Positions 37,501-62,144 of a stretch of 64,000 nt of DNA are shown here, in pieces. The stretch lies in NCBI GenBank assembly GCA_905250125.1, contig CAJNOL010000788.1, positions 39,307 through 103,306 on the forward strand. Direction: 5' to 3'. A program made the translations under genes and the position numbers. Under the pieces are notes generated by a model that was not told where the DNA came from, searched no databases, and saw only the letters and a list, made by a program, of their open reading frames with translations. Within the stretch, counting starts at the first letter, position 1, and each line of letters begins with the position of its first letter. This DNA comes from Rotaria sordida. Its lineage: Eukaryota; Rotifera; Eurotatoria; Philodinida; Philodinidae.

Positions 37501-39800
37501 GGCAAAAGATAAATAAAGTCGTAAACGAGAATAACTGGTGTAAATAAGACACTATACGGCGAGAACATTACCATAATACTACTAATCGTTGCCTGCCGGA
37601 AACAGCTTTAAACAGCGTCATTTACGTTCTAAGGAAAAACGGCCCGTAATACGAACTGATGGAGAACTGTTAAAAAAGGTGAAAAACGGCGGTCGTTTAA
37701 GGCAATCATCACGCCGTTTCAGTCAATTTACAATGTTATTTTCAGCCGGTCGGAGGATCGACATGGGCTCTAGGATTCCGAAGATAAAAGCACTTTCTCC
37801 AAGAATTTTCGAAGTTTCTACCGAATTTTTAATCTATCCTATCCCTAAAAAACATCGACAACCTTACTCATGCCTAATGATAATTATCTTTGTTCTTTGT
37901 TTTATTTCGTAGCTGAAAATATCGAATTTTTAACATGAATAGTTTATTAAGAAAGATTTCGCAATACATTTCAATATTCATGTTTAAAATAGAAATAAAC
38001 AAAAGAACTGAATATTTAACAATAAACAAACGAGGAAACCACGGAAACTGATACCCACTGTTTGAGTTCATGTTTTAACTACAAGAACGTCTTGATGAGA
38101 CTAACAGAAGCCTGAAAAAAGTCTATATATATGGATTTTTGAAGTCAAGTTATGGCTATTTTACTGAATTTTCGATCTCGTTTTAGGTATATATATCACA
38201 AAAATAAAAAATCAGTATTTCGACATAAAATTATGTCCATAAATGGATCGAATGATCTGTAGAACATATTGAAAGTTTTAGCCGAAATGAATATTTCTTG
38301 ATCAAAATATTGATTGTACAAAAAATAGTCATTTACTTCAGACATGTCACAAAAAAAATTGAGTTTACTTGAAAATTCAATATTTCGATAAAAGAATATT
38401 CTTTTCAACTGAAACTTTCAAAATGTTTTATAGGTCATTCAATCTATTTATGTAGAAATTTGATGTCGAAGTTCTGTTTTGTTTTTTTTGCAATATATAT
38501 CTAAAACTGGATAAATAAAAATTCTCATTGACTAATATATTAGACATGTTATAGTTCACATATTGATTAAACAAAAAAAAATATCTCTGCATCTGTAATG
38601 GAAAAATTTATTTAGATTTTTTTTTTGTTCTAAATGAAGTTATTCTATATGATTATTTATAAAGAAAAAAAATTAGAAATGAAATAATTTAATTACTTGA
38701 GCAGTAATCCATTCAAATAAAGTCATATCTCCTCTTGTTTGTGTATCATTATCATTTTGTGGAGAATGATTCGTACTTGTTGTTACTGAACTAATCGATG
38801 ATGATGATGTTGATGATGATATAGTTGATTTATAATTAATTCCACCAGAATTATCAATTAAAGTTATTAATTGATATGGAAGTTTTAATTGATGAAGAAT
38901 TTTGATTGCACGAGGAAGACTAAAATTTGATTTAAAAAAAAAAAATGTTCTTTTTTTTTAGATTCATTATTAGAAGAAAAATCAAACCTCTGAAAAAGTT
39001 CTAAATATGATGGTCTTTCCGATAGATAATTTTGATATAAACGATTAAATGAATTTCGATTAAGTGAAAAACTTCTATAGAAAAAATAAATTAATAAAAC
39101 AAAAGAAAAAAATTGAAACAAACGAGAGTGTATCTTCAATATTAGCAATAACAGCCATCCATCCTTGATATTGTGCTTGTTGATCACGAATAAATTTTCC
39201 ACAATTTTGAATTATTTTTTGTGCATATTTATTAAAATTCTTAAAAGAGAAAAAATTAAATTAAATTAAAATAAATAAATATCATATCTAACTTGTGCTG
39301 TATCAGCTCGTTGAACAATTGTTTCATAAGTTGATGGCATTGATAACCATTGTTGAACAGTTGCATCATCTAATATTGGTATACTACTTGATGTTAATGA
39401 TATTTGTAATGGAAGTGATCGTTCTAAATGTGATTTATCCAAAAGATAAATTGGATTTTCTTCCTAAAGAAAAAAAAAAAGATGATATTTATTTAATAAT
39501 TTCAAAAAAATAAAAATAAAACAAACCGTTCCAGCACATGTTTCACGTGTTTTCATACAAACTTGTACAGCATCATCATCTAATAATTCTCCTCCATTTA
39601 TAATTAATATTTGTTTTGATGATAATATTCCATGTTCATGTTCAATTGTTGATTTTAATGTTTTTACACTAAATTTTAAATATAAAACAAAATATAAATA
39701 ATCATCAAAAAAAGAAATTTATTAAAACATACTCTTGAAATGCTAAATCAGTTTCAAATGTATAAGTTTCACCAATATCAACACGAAATACATAAAGCAT
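28566..39800 (-). CDS. RB1CC1: RB1CC1/FIP200 (ATG11/ATG17-like) autophagy scaffold
   Basis: Scaffold of the ULK/ATG1 kinase complex that starts autophagosome formation and binds cargo receptors. Seventeen exons: 39733-39800, 39527-39668, 39293-39463, 39124-39239, 38988-39074, 38697-38919, 36573-36629, 36337-36507, 36079-36275, 35825-36011, 35651-35732, 35539-35597, 35364-35464, 34936-35306, 32741-33153, 31939-32687, 28566-29247; all GT-AG and in frame, 1291 residues (human 1594). The N-terminus MLYVFRVDIGETYTFETDL and LIINGGELLDDD matches the ubiquitin-like start of FIP200. Exons 7-12 carry the ATG17-like helical region, with NLIEISKRHKKLIDIEKKI. Exons 15-16 are coiled coil. The last exon is the claw domain: TLHFIHSDCYELF and TDKEYCQAKKPNNRF followed by LGTKFYRV. 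An Asn/Ser-rich loop of about 55 residues interrupts the claw. Three long introns are full of repeats. Confidence 0.93.
29593..30370. mobile_element. TTAA-flanked MITE, copy 1 (RB1CC1 intron 16)
   Basis: About 780 bp, closely similar along its whole length to copy 2 at 33484-34253 in the same orientation. Shared landmarks include ACAACCGATCTATCTGAAAA, GAGAGCTTACAGTAAAGATT and AAAACTAAGAATAATAGTAA. The left junction is TTAA/GGCTTC; the right end (GATAGCTTTAA) is mutated. The ends are short imperfect inverted repeats. No coding capacity. Confidence 0.75.
31070..31687. repeat. Foldback element in RB1CC1 intron 16, about 618 bp
   Basis: Near-perfect palindrome with arms of about 290 bp. The left end reads CGACGGAACCTTTCGAGGTG and the reverse complement of the right end reads CGAGGGAACCTTCCGAGGTG. 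Inner landmarks present on both arms include GGCTTATTTACAAAGTTTCA (left) and its counterpart, and CATTACCGAGATAT. The centre is about 31360-31405. The terminal ACGAGGGAAC resembles the ACGAGGAAAC end of the 3805-4426 element, so they may be related families. Confidence 0.8.
33484..34253. mobile_element. TTAA-flanked MITE, copy 2 (RB1CC1 intron 14)
   Basis: About 770 bp. The left junction is TTAA/GGCGTCCTGTTAAAAA and the right junction GACAGGGAGCC/TTAA, so a TTAA repeat flanks both sides and the ends are inverted repeats of roughly GGC(G/T)CCCTGTCAAAA. A TTAA target duplication is the mark of piggyBac-type elements. Non-coding, and it matches copy 1 throughout. Confidence 0.78.
34691..34740. 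repeat. Tiny inverted repeat resembling hAT ends (RB1CC1 intron 14)
   Basis: A 50-bp segment with AGTGATGGGATCGATT at one side and, reverse-complemented from the other, AGAAATGGGATCGGTT. The motif resembles ends of hAT elements. No target duplication was found, so it may be a remnant. Confidence 0.4.
37150..37405. repeat. Degenerate tandem repeat (RB1CC1 intron 6)
   Basis: Four to five diverged units of roughly 50-65 bp, each built around TAGATTTATCTCA(A/T)TGA followed by a variant of TTCAATAGTAAGTATTTT. Unit length varies, so it is an old array. Confidence 0.5.
38180..38507. repeat. Foldback element in RB1CC1 intron 6, about 328 bp
   Basis: Imperfect palindrome. The left arm has GTTTTAGGTATATATATCAC and TTCGACATAAAATTATGTCC; the right arm reverse-complemented has GTTTTAGATATATATTGCAA and TTCGACATCAAATTTCTACA, then matching ATTGAATGA and TTGAAAGTTT blocks. 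The centre is near 38345. Non-coding. Confidence 0.65.
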
Positions 39801-42467
39801 TTTTTTTTTTAGTTATTTTATTTTTGTCAAATGTCAATATGTAAATTCATTAAATACAAAGAAAAAACAAATAATAGTAAATCTATAATGAATAATCCTT
39901 GAATTGATCTTGAGTAAATAGAATAAAATTCAACTCATGAGTATTTTTCGAGTTCAATATTTTTTCTTTGTTTTGTCAATATAATAAATAAAGAAGAGAC
40001 AACATATGACAGATATCAAGAAAAAAAAAAAAGAAAAAGACGATATATATATATTAGTCTACCATCAAATAGGGATGAATCATCGAATCATTCTCAAATC
40101 GTCAACATACTAATGCACTAGGTGGCGCTAATTCACTGAACATTTTTTCCAAGGCTCTCCTTAACACCAATTGTCACTAGATAGGAGACAGTTGTTGTGA
40201 CGAATTCGAATTTTTCGGCCTCAGAGTTATTTCTGAGAAAATCATCAACTAATTGAGACCAATAGCGAACCATAGAAGTAAACGACCAATGAGACTAGCG
40301 CATAATGGCACTATTGTTCTATGTGTAAAGAGGATTGGTCATTCTTTCACATACATAGAAGAATAGCGCACAATAGTACTACTATTCCGCCAATACACAA
40401 ATGATTTTTATCGTTGTATATGCATAGATTCGACACCATGTTCTTCTCCATGTTTACATTCCGCCCCAAAAACACAAATGATAAAGATGATAATACGAGT
40501 TCGTTTATCTTTTTTTCTACTTTTATTCAAAAGGAAGAGGTGTAAACTTTCAATATGTTCAACACACCATTTTCAAGCATAAAAGAAAAAGAGTTTGAAT
40601 TTTATAAGAATATTTGTTTCTTTTCTATTTTATTCATATAGTAATGTTAACGAACAGTGCATTGCGAGGGAGAGAAAGGTATATTGTTATCGCATTACAG
40701 TATTTGTCAATATAACTATATGAATAAAATAGAAAAGAAAAAAATATATTTATAGAATTCTAACTCTTTTACTTCTGTGTTTGAAAATGGTGTGTTGAAC
40801 ACATTGAAAGCTTACACGTGTTCTTTTTGAATAAAAGTAGAAAAATAATAAACGAACTTGTATTATTAGTTTTATCATTAATTAAATATATTTCGTTTAA
40901 CAATACAATTGATAACAAGTGCAATTTCAACAATTTTTTTAACACTCGTCTTTTGATTGTGCATCGCATCATTTCTTTTTGATTTATCTCTTATAAAACA
41001 CCTCTTCTTCCATCTAGATCAAGATACAACAAGCAACACGTTTTAGAAAAAAATATGGCTCAAAACTGACGCACAAGCAATAATCTTTTTTGTGTTTTTT
41101 TTGTTTGTATCACTGAATTTGTTGTATTTTTCTGTTTCTATACTTGTATGCATTTATTGTAATTCATTTTTTATTTGGAAAAAATAATATTTGAAATAAA
41201 TAATATTTGAAATAAATGTAACGATCAAGGTGATCGTCAAAATTCAAAGATAGTTTCAATTCAGCAGAAAATAAAAGAAATGATGATAACTTATTGTATG
41301 GAGCCGCCATTTTGTGTTATCATTCCCATGCTGAAGCCATTAACGATGATCTCTGTTTGGATTGGTCAAGCTGTGACGATTATTTCTACGTTTGAACATT
41401 TTTTCGGAAAAAACTGGAAGTGCAGTTCGGTAGAGAATAATTTTCTCTATCGACTACTATCAATTTTACATTCGGCCCATTCCAAAAACTCAGAGGTCGC
41501 CACACGTAGTGCATTTGATATTGATTCGTTTAAATATACATCTTTTTTCTGTTCTGCTTGCATACTATATGTTTATTTGATGCATCATATGAAAGAAGAA
41601 GAAGACGAAGAAGCAACAATTGGATTTTCATTTGTCACCAATAGTTTTTTTGTTAAAGGAAAAGAATGTATGGGCGCCATCTAATGAACTTATCGATAAA
41701 CGATGTTTCATCATGTCATGCAAATTTTATACCTTAGTAAAAGGAAAAAAATATACTTGCATCATTTTTTTTTTTGTTTCCTTTTTATTTACGCACTAAA
41801 AACATGCTTAATGGCGTGTATTTCGTTATTCGGAGCATGTGATACGAGCACGCGTATGGATTTTTTTTTGTTACGTTAAATCTATGTTTGAGAATATGGA
41901 AAGAAAAATTATCTCTTGACTATTATTCATTTCATTCGTTGAGTTTAAAAAAACAAATAATATATTATTTGAATAGTTATTATGAAATTTAAGCATTAGA
42001 AGTGAAGAAAAAAAAAAAAAACAAGATTTTTTTTTTTCTTAGTTGGTAAGTTTAAGAAATAAAATGACGTGTTAAGAAATTTCTTTTTTAATAAAACAAC
42101 AAAAAATATTATGACTAATAATCAACGTAGTAGAACGTTTGCACTATAATCACTACATCATTACTTTTATTCAATGTTGTGGTTATAAAACACACCAATC
42201 AGTGTGAAGATCGGATGAGAGTAAATATGTACCTAGATGAATCTAACTACAATTATATATAAATAAATGATAGATTATCAATATTGGTGATGGTCAGAAT
42301 AGAGTTACATATTAAACAATTGAGTTTAATAATGATATAATATAAAACCAGTTTGTAATTTGAAGGATTTTTCTCAATGAGAAATGGAATCGATTAATTG
42401 AATGGACAACAATACAGAGGATATCATGTCAAATTAAGTTTGACTGCTTTTCTTTTTCTGCAATATA
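39801..42467. other. Intergenic region between RB1CC1 and a dead transposon
   Basis: RB1CC1 promoter and leader expected at the left. It contains the foldback element at 40490-40867. A 134-codon open frame at 41280-41684 has no domain I recognise; its antisense strand holds ATGGCGGC (about 41300-41310), a YY1-like motif. I do not support a gene here. Confidence 0.45.
40490..40867. repeat. Foldback element, about 378 bp
   Basis: Inverted arms of about 160 bp: TAATACGAGTTCGTTTAT on the left and TAATACAAGTTCGTTTAT from the reverse complement of the right, continuing through CTACTTTTATTCAAAA, GTTCAACACACCATTTTCAA and CTTTTCTATTTTATTCATAT in both. The short centre holds GCATTGCGAGGGAGAG. Non-coding. 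Confidence 0.7.
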
Positions 42468-44666
42468 CAGGGTATAACAAAACCATTACGACCTACTCTA
42501 TAACTTAAAGTATAAATGATATCACAAAGTATTTTATACGAAATTAATGCTCATCAAAAATTGGATTTATGAGTGTAATTAGAGCAATTATTGCCTAAGA
42601 AATTATTGAAATGTCTTGAATTCGTACTCTACGATTTTCATTCTTCATGTATATAGTTTCACAAGAAATAATAATAGCAGATTCATAATCTCCATCAGAA
42701 ACTGAATATATAGACGTGTGTCATTTGTATATTTTTGATGAAAAAATTTTTTTTGAACTGACTCAATGAGAAAAAAATTTGATGCTCTCAAAATTGCTGA
42801 AGGAGATCATACAAATTTCTGAAAATTTTTCATAAACGTACATTTGTGAGAAGTTTATATTTCTAATAAATTAAAAACTCTATCATTTACAATTAAGCTG
42901 GTGAGGGAGTATGATAATTCTTTTATAGATCCGATATATAAAATCTATAGCATTTTTATACCCAAACGGGCTTGTATATTGCAGTTTTTGCTTGTTTTAT
43001 TACATTTTTCAACAAAAATAATATCGAATTCGTGGTCTCCGTCAAAAATTGTGTTAGTGATATATAAATCAAGATATTTCAGTTCAAAAAAATTTTTTCT
43101 CTGGGGCATCTCCCAGGGTTTTTGTTTTCATCAAGAATATACAAATAACATGTCTATAGATTCAGTTTTTGATGAAGATTACGAATCTACTATTCTCTTT
43201 TATGAAAATATGTACAGATGTTTACAAAAAAATTTGGAAAAAATTACAAAACTAATATTTGTGGAGATGAATCATAGGGAGTGTGATTTCATTTCTGTTA
43301 GATACATATATATCAAATCATGACATCATCTAATCATTTGAAAAATCATGATATCCTCATTTTTTGTATTTTTGGAATAAAGATATACGATCTACCAGGA
43401 TTATTTATCGTGAAACAAATATTCCACTGAGTACTATCTATTACAATATCGACAAATTAAAACAATCAAATTCACTTAAACATTGAGACGGAAATAGTCG
43501 ACCATGTGTACGAAGTGGAAAAGAGAAAAAAGCTTTTGATGAATATATACGACAAAACAATGAAATAAAGAAAAAATTGTTCAAAATACATGGTAACTTA
43601 GTATCTACATCAACAATCAGTCGTCATTTTCATGAATATGGTTATAAGAATGTTTTACCAAAAGATACTCATCTGTTGAAATCCAGTGAAAAACAACGAT
43701 GTATACAACGGACTAAACAACATAAAAATAATGATTTTACACGTACGATTTTTATAGATGAATCTTCGTTCCAACTTTTCCATAATACTATTGGTTGTTG
43801 GTCAAACATCCAAATGATGAATTAAAATGTGCACACAAAAATTTCATATCTGGAATGCTGTAAACATGAAAGGAGTTTTCACTTGTCACACATTCAGATG
43901 TAATCTCGATGGTGCCTATTATTCTCACATACTTGAAAATTACCTTCTATCTACTACTAGACGTAAGTAATAAACGAAAACAATGTAACATTGCTGTTTA
44001 TTTTTTCACTTTAGGTCAATTTCGTCGAAATTGGCGTCTACAGCAGGACGACAATCCAAAACATCGGAGTAATATTTGTAAACAATTTATCAGCGATGAT
44101 ATATCAGAATTGTTAGATTGGCCATCGAGCAGTCCTGATATTAATCCTATTGAGAATATATGATCGATCATAAAATGAAAAGTTGAAAAAAGAAAACCGA
44201 AAAATATTGATGAACTTGAACATTTCTTAGCTGAAGAGTTCAAAAATGTTGAAATTAATATTGTGAAAAATTGTGTAATGTCCATGAGAATAAGATGTTT
44301 GTCTGTTATTTTTTCTAAAGGTAAACGAATAAAATATTGAAATATGGTGTTCAATAGTACTCGTCATAGGCTATCAAGCAATATATGAAATAATTTGAGA
44401 ATGATATATATATATAGAAAAATACTGGCATAACAAGATTTCCAAGTTTTTTTCCCAAACATCTGTACATGAAGAATGAAAATCCTAAAGTATGGGTGCA
44501 TTTTGGCTTGTAATTCAAGACATTTCAATAATTTCTTAGACAATAATTGCTCTAATTACACTCATAAATCCTATTTTTGATGAACATTAATTTCGTATAA
44601 AATATTTTGTGATATCATTTATACTTTAAGTTATAGAGTAGGTCGTAATGGTTTTGTTACACTCGG
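42468..44666 (+). mobile_element. Tc1/mariner-family DNA transposon, degraded
   Basis: About 2.2 kb bounded by TA, with long terminal inverted repeats of nearly 200 bp: left CAGGGTATAACAAAACCATT, right (reverse-complemented) CCGAGTGTAACAAAACCATT, both followed by ACGACCTACTCTATAACTTA. The interior holds a broken transposase (listed separately). Long inverted repeats of this size are known in some Tc1/IS630 lineages. Confidence 0.85.
43350..44350 (+). pseudogene. Tc1/mariner transposase remnant
   Basis: DDE transposase fragments in several frames. Segment 1 (about 43400-43825) has a helix-turn-helix-like part, TISRHFHEYGYKN, and the first catalytic motif IFIDESSFQLF. Segment 2 (about 44020-44163) has the second motif QQDDNPKHRS and DWPSSSPDINPIENI, where the family's next residue is Trp; here the codon is a TGA stop at 44161-44163. 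At least one frameshift separates the segments and a stop lies in the N-terminal part (TGA at about 43486). It cannot make an intact transposase. Confidence 0.85.
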
Positions 44667-47600
44667 TATACAATTAAATTACCATGTGACATTCAGATTT
44701 ATGTCATACACTGGAATGCACTGCAAAACTCAGTTGAACGTGCATTAACGACTATTGTTGGTTCGATGAAGAACAACTTTCATTGCAGTCAGATTGAGTG
44801 AATTACTGGTATGTGAACGGTCATTTAAGAAAAGGAAGGATTTTGGAGAATTGCTCTTAGAAAAGAAGGATCTCGTGTTTCACCACGAACAGAGTGCTGC
44901 AGTGTCTCAGACATGGAAGTGTGTAAGGAGTAAGAGTGAATACTGGCAGCTCCTGTTAAAAAAAAGATATCTTGCGTGTTAAGAAACATGCCAACGCGAT
45001 TTCATACGTGTATCTTAATGGAAAGAAGACTGCATTATTCAGAGAGACTGGTTGGGCACCTGGGAAACCTATAACTATTTTGAAAAATATGAGACAGATA
45101 CTATTGAAGTAACGACCAATGTATATCTCTAGTAGAGAGATGACGAAAGAAGATATTTGTTAGAACTTTTAATCAATCCTTATTTACCCATTTTGTTTAC
45201 AAAATAGAATAATATCAAATACTAAATAGGCTGGTCAGAATATTCCTCAGCGAGATTCAGCAATTCTCATCTAGCACGCAACAGTAAATTTGCCATTGAA
45301 TTTATTCAATCTGTGCATAGTTCTGGCTCAAGAAGAGCAGAACTGAAACAGACTTTTTGGGTTCCATCAGCAGGCGTTGATCTCCATCAAAATTGTACAA
45401 AAGCATCCAAAACTATTTTCAGAATAAAAAACAGCTGTGAAAAGTAAAATGGGAGCACAATACATTTTTTTTGTTCACTATTTAAAAAATACATTTTTTG
45501 CAATATGACCGAAATCAAACATAAAATAGCACTGTATTCAACTATCTGAAGGCAATTATTCACATGAACTAAAACATTCTAATGTTAAGATTTTATCTAA
45601 GATATAAATTTTGACGTCAGACTAGAATTTCACTTCAGTCCTGCTGGAAAAATAGAATTCTCAGCAGAAATCTGTTGTCGATAAGAGGACGCACTACGGA
45701 TAGGTATCAGAGACCGTCACAGAGCACTTTTTTCTGCCCTGCCCTGTGCCCTACCTTACCTTGCCGTGCCCTGTCCTCAGGGCAGAAACAAAAATAAAAA
45801 TCCGTCCTGGTCCTGCCCTGAGGGCGGGGTAGGGCAGTGCAGAGCCTAAACGTTGAGCTTAGTTATGAGGGAAATTGATAACTTAGTAAAAACTTGTGTC
45901 GTTTTTATGCTCAATAGTCGTATCTTTTTTCCTCGTTCGACAGACTATTATTCATGCAAAACAATAGAGAAAGAAATCGCATTAAAATCGATTCATTTTG
46001 ATTAAAAGTCTATTAAAATAGCTCTATGATCCATCCAATTAAGGGTCCACGCTTTAATTCCAGTTCTAATTTTTCTATTTTCAAAGATTTTTTCAATTCT
46101 TTTTAATCGATTAATATGATTTGCCAATTATTACTAATTAAGATTATTAACGAATTATAATTGATCAAAAAGATTTGAGAAACTCTTAAAAACTGTAAAA
46201 AAATCTAAATGTTAGGCTAAAGGTAATATTATAAATGGGTGAAAATAGTGCCATGTAACAGATTTTAAATCAAACGTTATCGATATTCGTCCAGTTTCTC
46301 TAGGTTTTTCTAAGTGGATGTATGACACTAGTAGAATATTTATATAAAAACAATATATCTATCAATAAAGCTAGTAGATATTTGTAATTGATTATCATTA
46401 TTTAATGAAGTCAAGAATCGAAGGTTCTTCCGTATTTAGTAGAAGATGAAGATTCATTTCTTATTATATGATATGAATGCTTTTGATGTGCTATGAGATC
46501 TTAGATGTTCTCAAAATCAACAAAATTCTTGCAAGACGGTGATGAATTAGAAGGCGTACATGATCGAAAAGATATAATGAAATCAACTGAAGACATGGAG
46601 TTATCAACATTTGGTGAGATTACATAGAATATATATGTTTTCAAAGTCTTATATTTACATTTAGAGAATATTTCTCCAATGACTTTTTACGAAAAAAAAT
46701 AGCAGGGCAAACTATTTTGCCCTGTCCTCAGGACAGGGCTAAAAATAAAAATTCGTCCTACCCGGTAGAGCAGGGCAGTTCTGCCCTGTGACGGTCTCTG
46801 ATAGGTATCTCATAGCAAGTAAACCGATTCTTCGTTCGTATCAGAAAAGTCGTTGAATTTGATATAATCGGGATGAATTGTGTCTGAAGTTAGGAGTATT
46901 GTAAAACAATATTCGTTCAGTTAAATTCGATTGACGAAAAACTTCGGGATAATTAGCAAGCTAAGTGAATATGGCGAACACAGTCATATTCTGAGCTTCC
47001 CTGAACTTCCAACAAGATTTGGTCGAATTTAACCGAATGGGATAGAATCTTACTGAACGATTTTCACTTGGGATCATTAAGAAGACCACAACATTATAAA
47101 ACTCATCAATTGTATTTTACGAGTGCTGTTTCTGTTGATTTTCGTAAGAAAAACATCAAAAAGGAGGAACATTCACATACCAATTTTTTTTTGTAACATT
47201 TAATTTTATCTCACAGAACTAATTTACTCATATTTCGTTTAGGTATTAAAAAAAACCTAAAAAAGTTCTTTACTATTGTTGAATATCTCATTTGTTTGCA
47301 CATACTTCAAGAAATGATTTGCTTCCCTAATTGTTGGGGCTTGGGTGTGTGACTATAGACCATGCCGTCACACTAACACTCTTTTTTTCTCATTTTAGAA
47401 TTAGAATCAAACAAAAGAATGCCATAAATAAATCTATGAGCGGTAGTTGTGCTTTAGGTTTTTTTTTAATGAAAGATTTTTTAAAGAAAACATTGTAATC
47501 TATGTATTACAACGAAAATATTGCTCGTTCAGAACCTCGTTATTCGAAATCGTAGACTGGATTAAATATGATGAAGAGGAAAGTAATGAAAATGATAATA

Positions 47601-48156
47601 CATAACGAATGAAGCGCTGTCGAGGGTGAATGCTTATCAAAAACAAACGACGATGGAACTAATTGTGAGATACTTGTTAACAAGAAAGCACAAAATCTAA
47701 ATCCAATGATTTAATGACTCAATGTTCTAGCTGCACATTCTCCAATAAAATAACTGTAGTCAATTTAAATATTTACATATAATTTCGATGAAATGTAGCT
47801 AATAAAAATTCTCAATATTTATAGATTTATTCATCATATTGGAATGTATTTTGATTTGAAAAACAAAAACTAACTAAGATAACAGAATTACATTAATTCA
47901 TCTCAATTACTGTTTTGTTTTATTTATATATATATGAGTCACTAAAATTTTTGTGTTTTGATATATAATAGAGATGGACATAATCATTGTGCAAAAGAGG
48001 TGAGTGAAGAACAAGAATGTCAAATAAAAAGAAAGAAAAATTAGTTAAAAGTAGCACCGACAACAACGAGTAATGACAAAAAAAAAAAAAAAAAAGAAAA
48101 AAAAAACGAAAAAGACGAAATACTTGTGATTTTGTTTTAAATAAATGTATTTTCAT
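44667..48156. other. Intergenic region between the transposon relic and myosin V
   Basis: Contains the hAT-like element at 45708-46800. Otherwise AT-rich; small open frames such as 44794-44982 have no recognisable domain. The last 200 bp are probably the myosin V 3' UTR. Confidence 0.5.
45708..46800. mobile_element. Non-autonomous hAT-like element, 1.1 kb
   Basis: Terminal inverted repeats CAGAGACCGTCACAG at both ends, flanked by a perfect 8-bp duplication ATAGGTAT (45700-45707 and 46801-46808). Just inside each end are multiple copies of a GCCCTG/CAGGGC motif, like subterminal transposase-binding arrays in hAT elements. The 0.85-kb AT-rich interior has no transposase I can read, so it is a deletion derivative or unrelated filler. 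Confidence 0.85.
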
Positions 48157-61182
<13,026 letters not shown>

Positions 61183-61414
61183 TTTAATATTGATTATTTA
61201 ATATATATGTTACAAAGCCATTTATTGATAAGGAACAATACATTGAATGTCGAAACAATGACAAAGAATTTGTTCTAGAAAATAATTAAGATTTTGTCTT
61301 TTTTTTTTTCTTCTTACTACATGAAATTTATATAAACTCTATCTGACTATTTTTATTTTAAGACAAAAATATAGAAAAAAAAAATTATCTGCTATATGTG
61401 TATATATCTGAAGT
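61183..61414. promoter_or_regulatory. Short gap between GINS3 stop and myosin V start
   Basis: Only 232 bp separate the two genes on the same strand, so it must contain the GINS3 3' end and the myosin V 5' leader. No clear splice acceptor is seen immediately before the myosin start, unlike GINS3. A third member of a transcription unit is possible but unsupported. Confidence 0.3.
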
Positions 61415-62098
61415 TTATCTTTTTCTTTTTCTATTGATTGCTGTAGCAAGAACATTAGTAAGATCATTGGGCATTCCTTGAATTTTCGGTGGTAACATTT
61501 GTTTTGTTTCATTATTAATTAATCTATCATAATCTCGAAAAGCTGCTTGACCCAATAATAATAATAATTTTTCTTGTCTTTCAAATTTTGCTGTTTGTTG
61601 TTTCATACTTTCATGATGATGATGATCATTTGATAAAATTAAATGAAAAGCTGAATCCATAATTGATCGAAATCTTTGTTGATATGTTTGTAAAATTGTT
61701 ATTGCAACTTGTCGTTTTTCATCAAAATTTAATTCTAATAAATGACGTCCTTGACGATAAAAATGTGGAGCTTGTTTAGCTAAATCAACAACAGATGCAT
61801 CAGCAGCAAAAATTTGTCGTTGAATACGTGAATATATTAATGGTAACTCAGGTAATGATGCAAAACGTGTTTTACAATTACATATTGAATAAATCATCCA
61901 ATAAGGAAGTTCAAGTTTTGTATTTGTTGTTAATGATGTTAGATTTTGTTTGTCTTTTTCATCTTTTTTATCATCATTTAATGATGAAGATGATGATGAT
62001 TCAAGAAAACCTAATTTTGGTATATCAACAAGTAATTGACAACGAATACGTTCTTGAGTTGATAATATATCATCAATAGAAAAATAATCTTCATACAT
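61415..62098 (-). CDS. GINS3: GINS complex subunit 3 (PSF3)
   Basis: Subunit of the GINS tetramer, which joins CDC45 and MCM2-7 in the CMG replicative helicase. Single exon of 227 residues (human 216). The N-terminus MYEDYFSIDDILSTQERIRC matches the FLSLDDILMSHEKLP block of human PSF3. Further landmarks are LELPYWM, FAADASVVDLAKQAPHFY (human FSADPNVVDLHKMGPHFY) and a helix with YQQRFRSIMDSAFH (human FIGRFRRIMDSSQN). An acidic Ser/Asp/Lys-rich insert lies around residues 35-60. The ATG is directly preceded by TTTTCAG, a splice acceptor, so the start codon is the first base after a splice. NOM1 ends 46 bp upstream on the same strand, suggesting a shared transcript. Confidence 0.93.
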   Translation of the reverse strand: MYEDYFSIDDILSTQERIRCQLLVDIPKLGFLESSSSSSLNDDKKDEKDKQNLTSLTTNTKLELPYWMIYSICNCKTRFASLPELPLIYSRIQRQIFAADASVVDLAKQAPHFYRQGRHLLELNFDEKRQVAITILQTYQQRFRSIMDSAFHLILSNDHHHHESMKQQTAKFERQEKLLLLLGQAAFRDYDRLINNETKQMLPPKIQGMPNDLTNVLATAINRKRKR

Positions 62099-62144
62099 CT
62101 GAAAAACAAAACAAAACAAAACAAAACAAAACAAAAACAATTTC
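62099..62144 (-). promoter_or_regulatory. Intercistronic splice acceptor, probable trans-splice site
   Basis: The 46 bp between the NOM1 stop and the GINS3 ATG, read on the minus strand, is a (TTTTG) repeat of about seven units followed by TTTTCAG/ATG. It is a polypyrimidine-like tract with an acceptor and too short to hold a promoter and a 3' UTR. This is the layout of spliced-leader addition sites in operons. A cis-splice from an upstream leader is the alternative. Confidence 0.65.

Noticed and set aside
37589..37912. 107-codon plus-strand frame in a GC-richer patch of RB1CC1 intron 6
   Set aside because: No recognisable domain; the patch may be a transposon remnant but no ends or duplication were found.
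41280..41684. 134-codon plus-strand open frame
   Set aside because: No domain, no homologue I recognise, codon use unlike the neighbouring genes and no flanking exons; more likely a chance frame.
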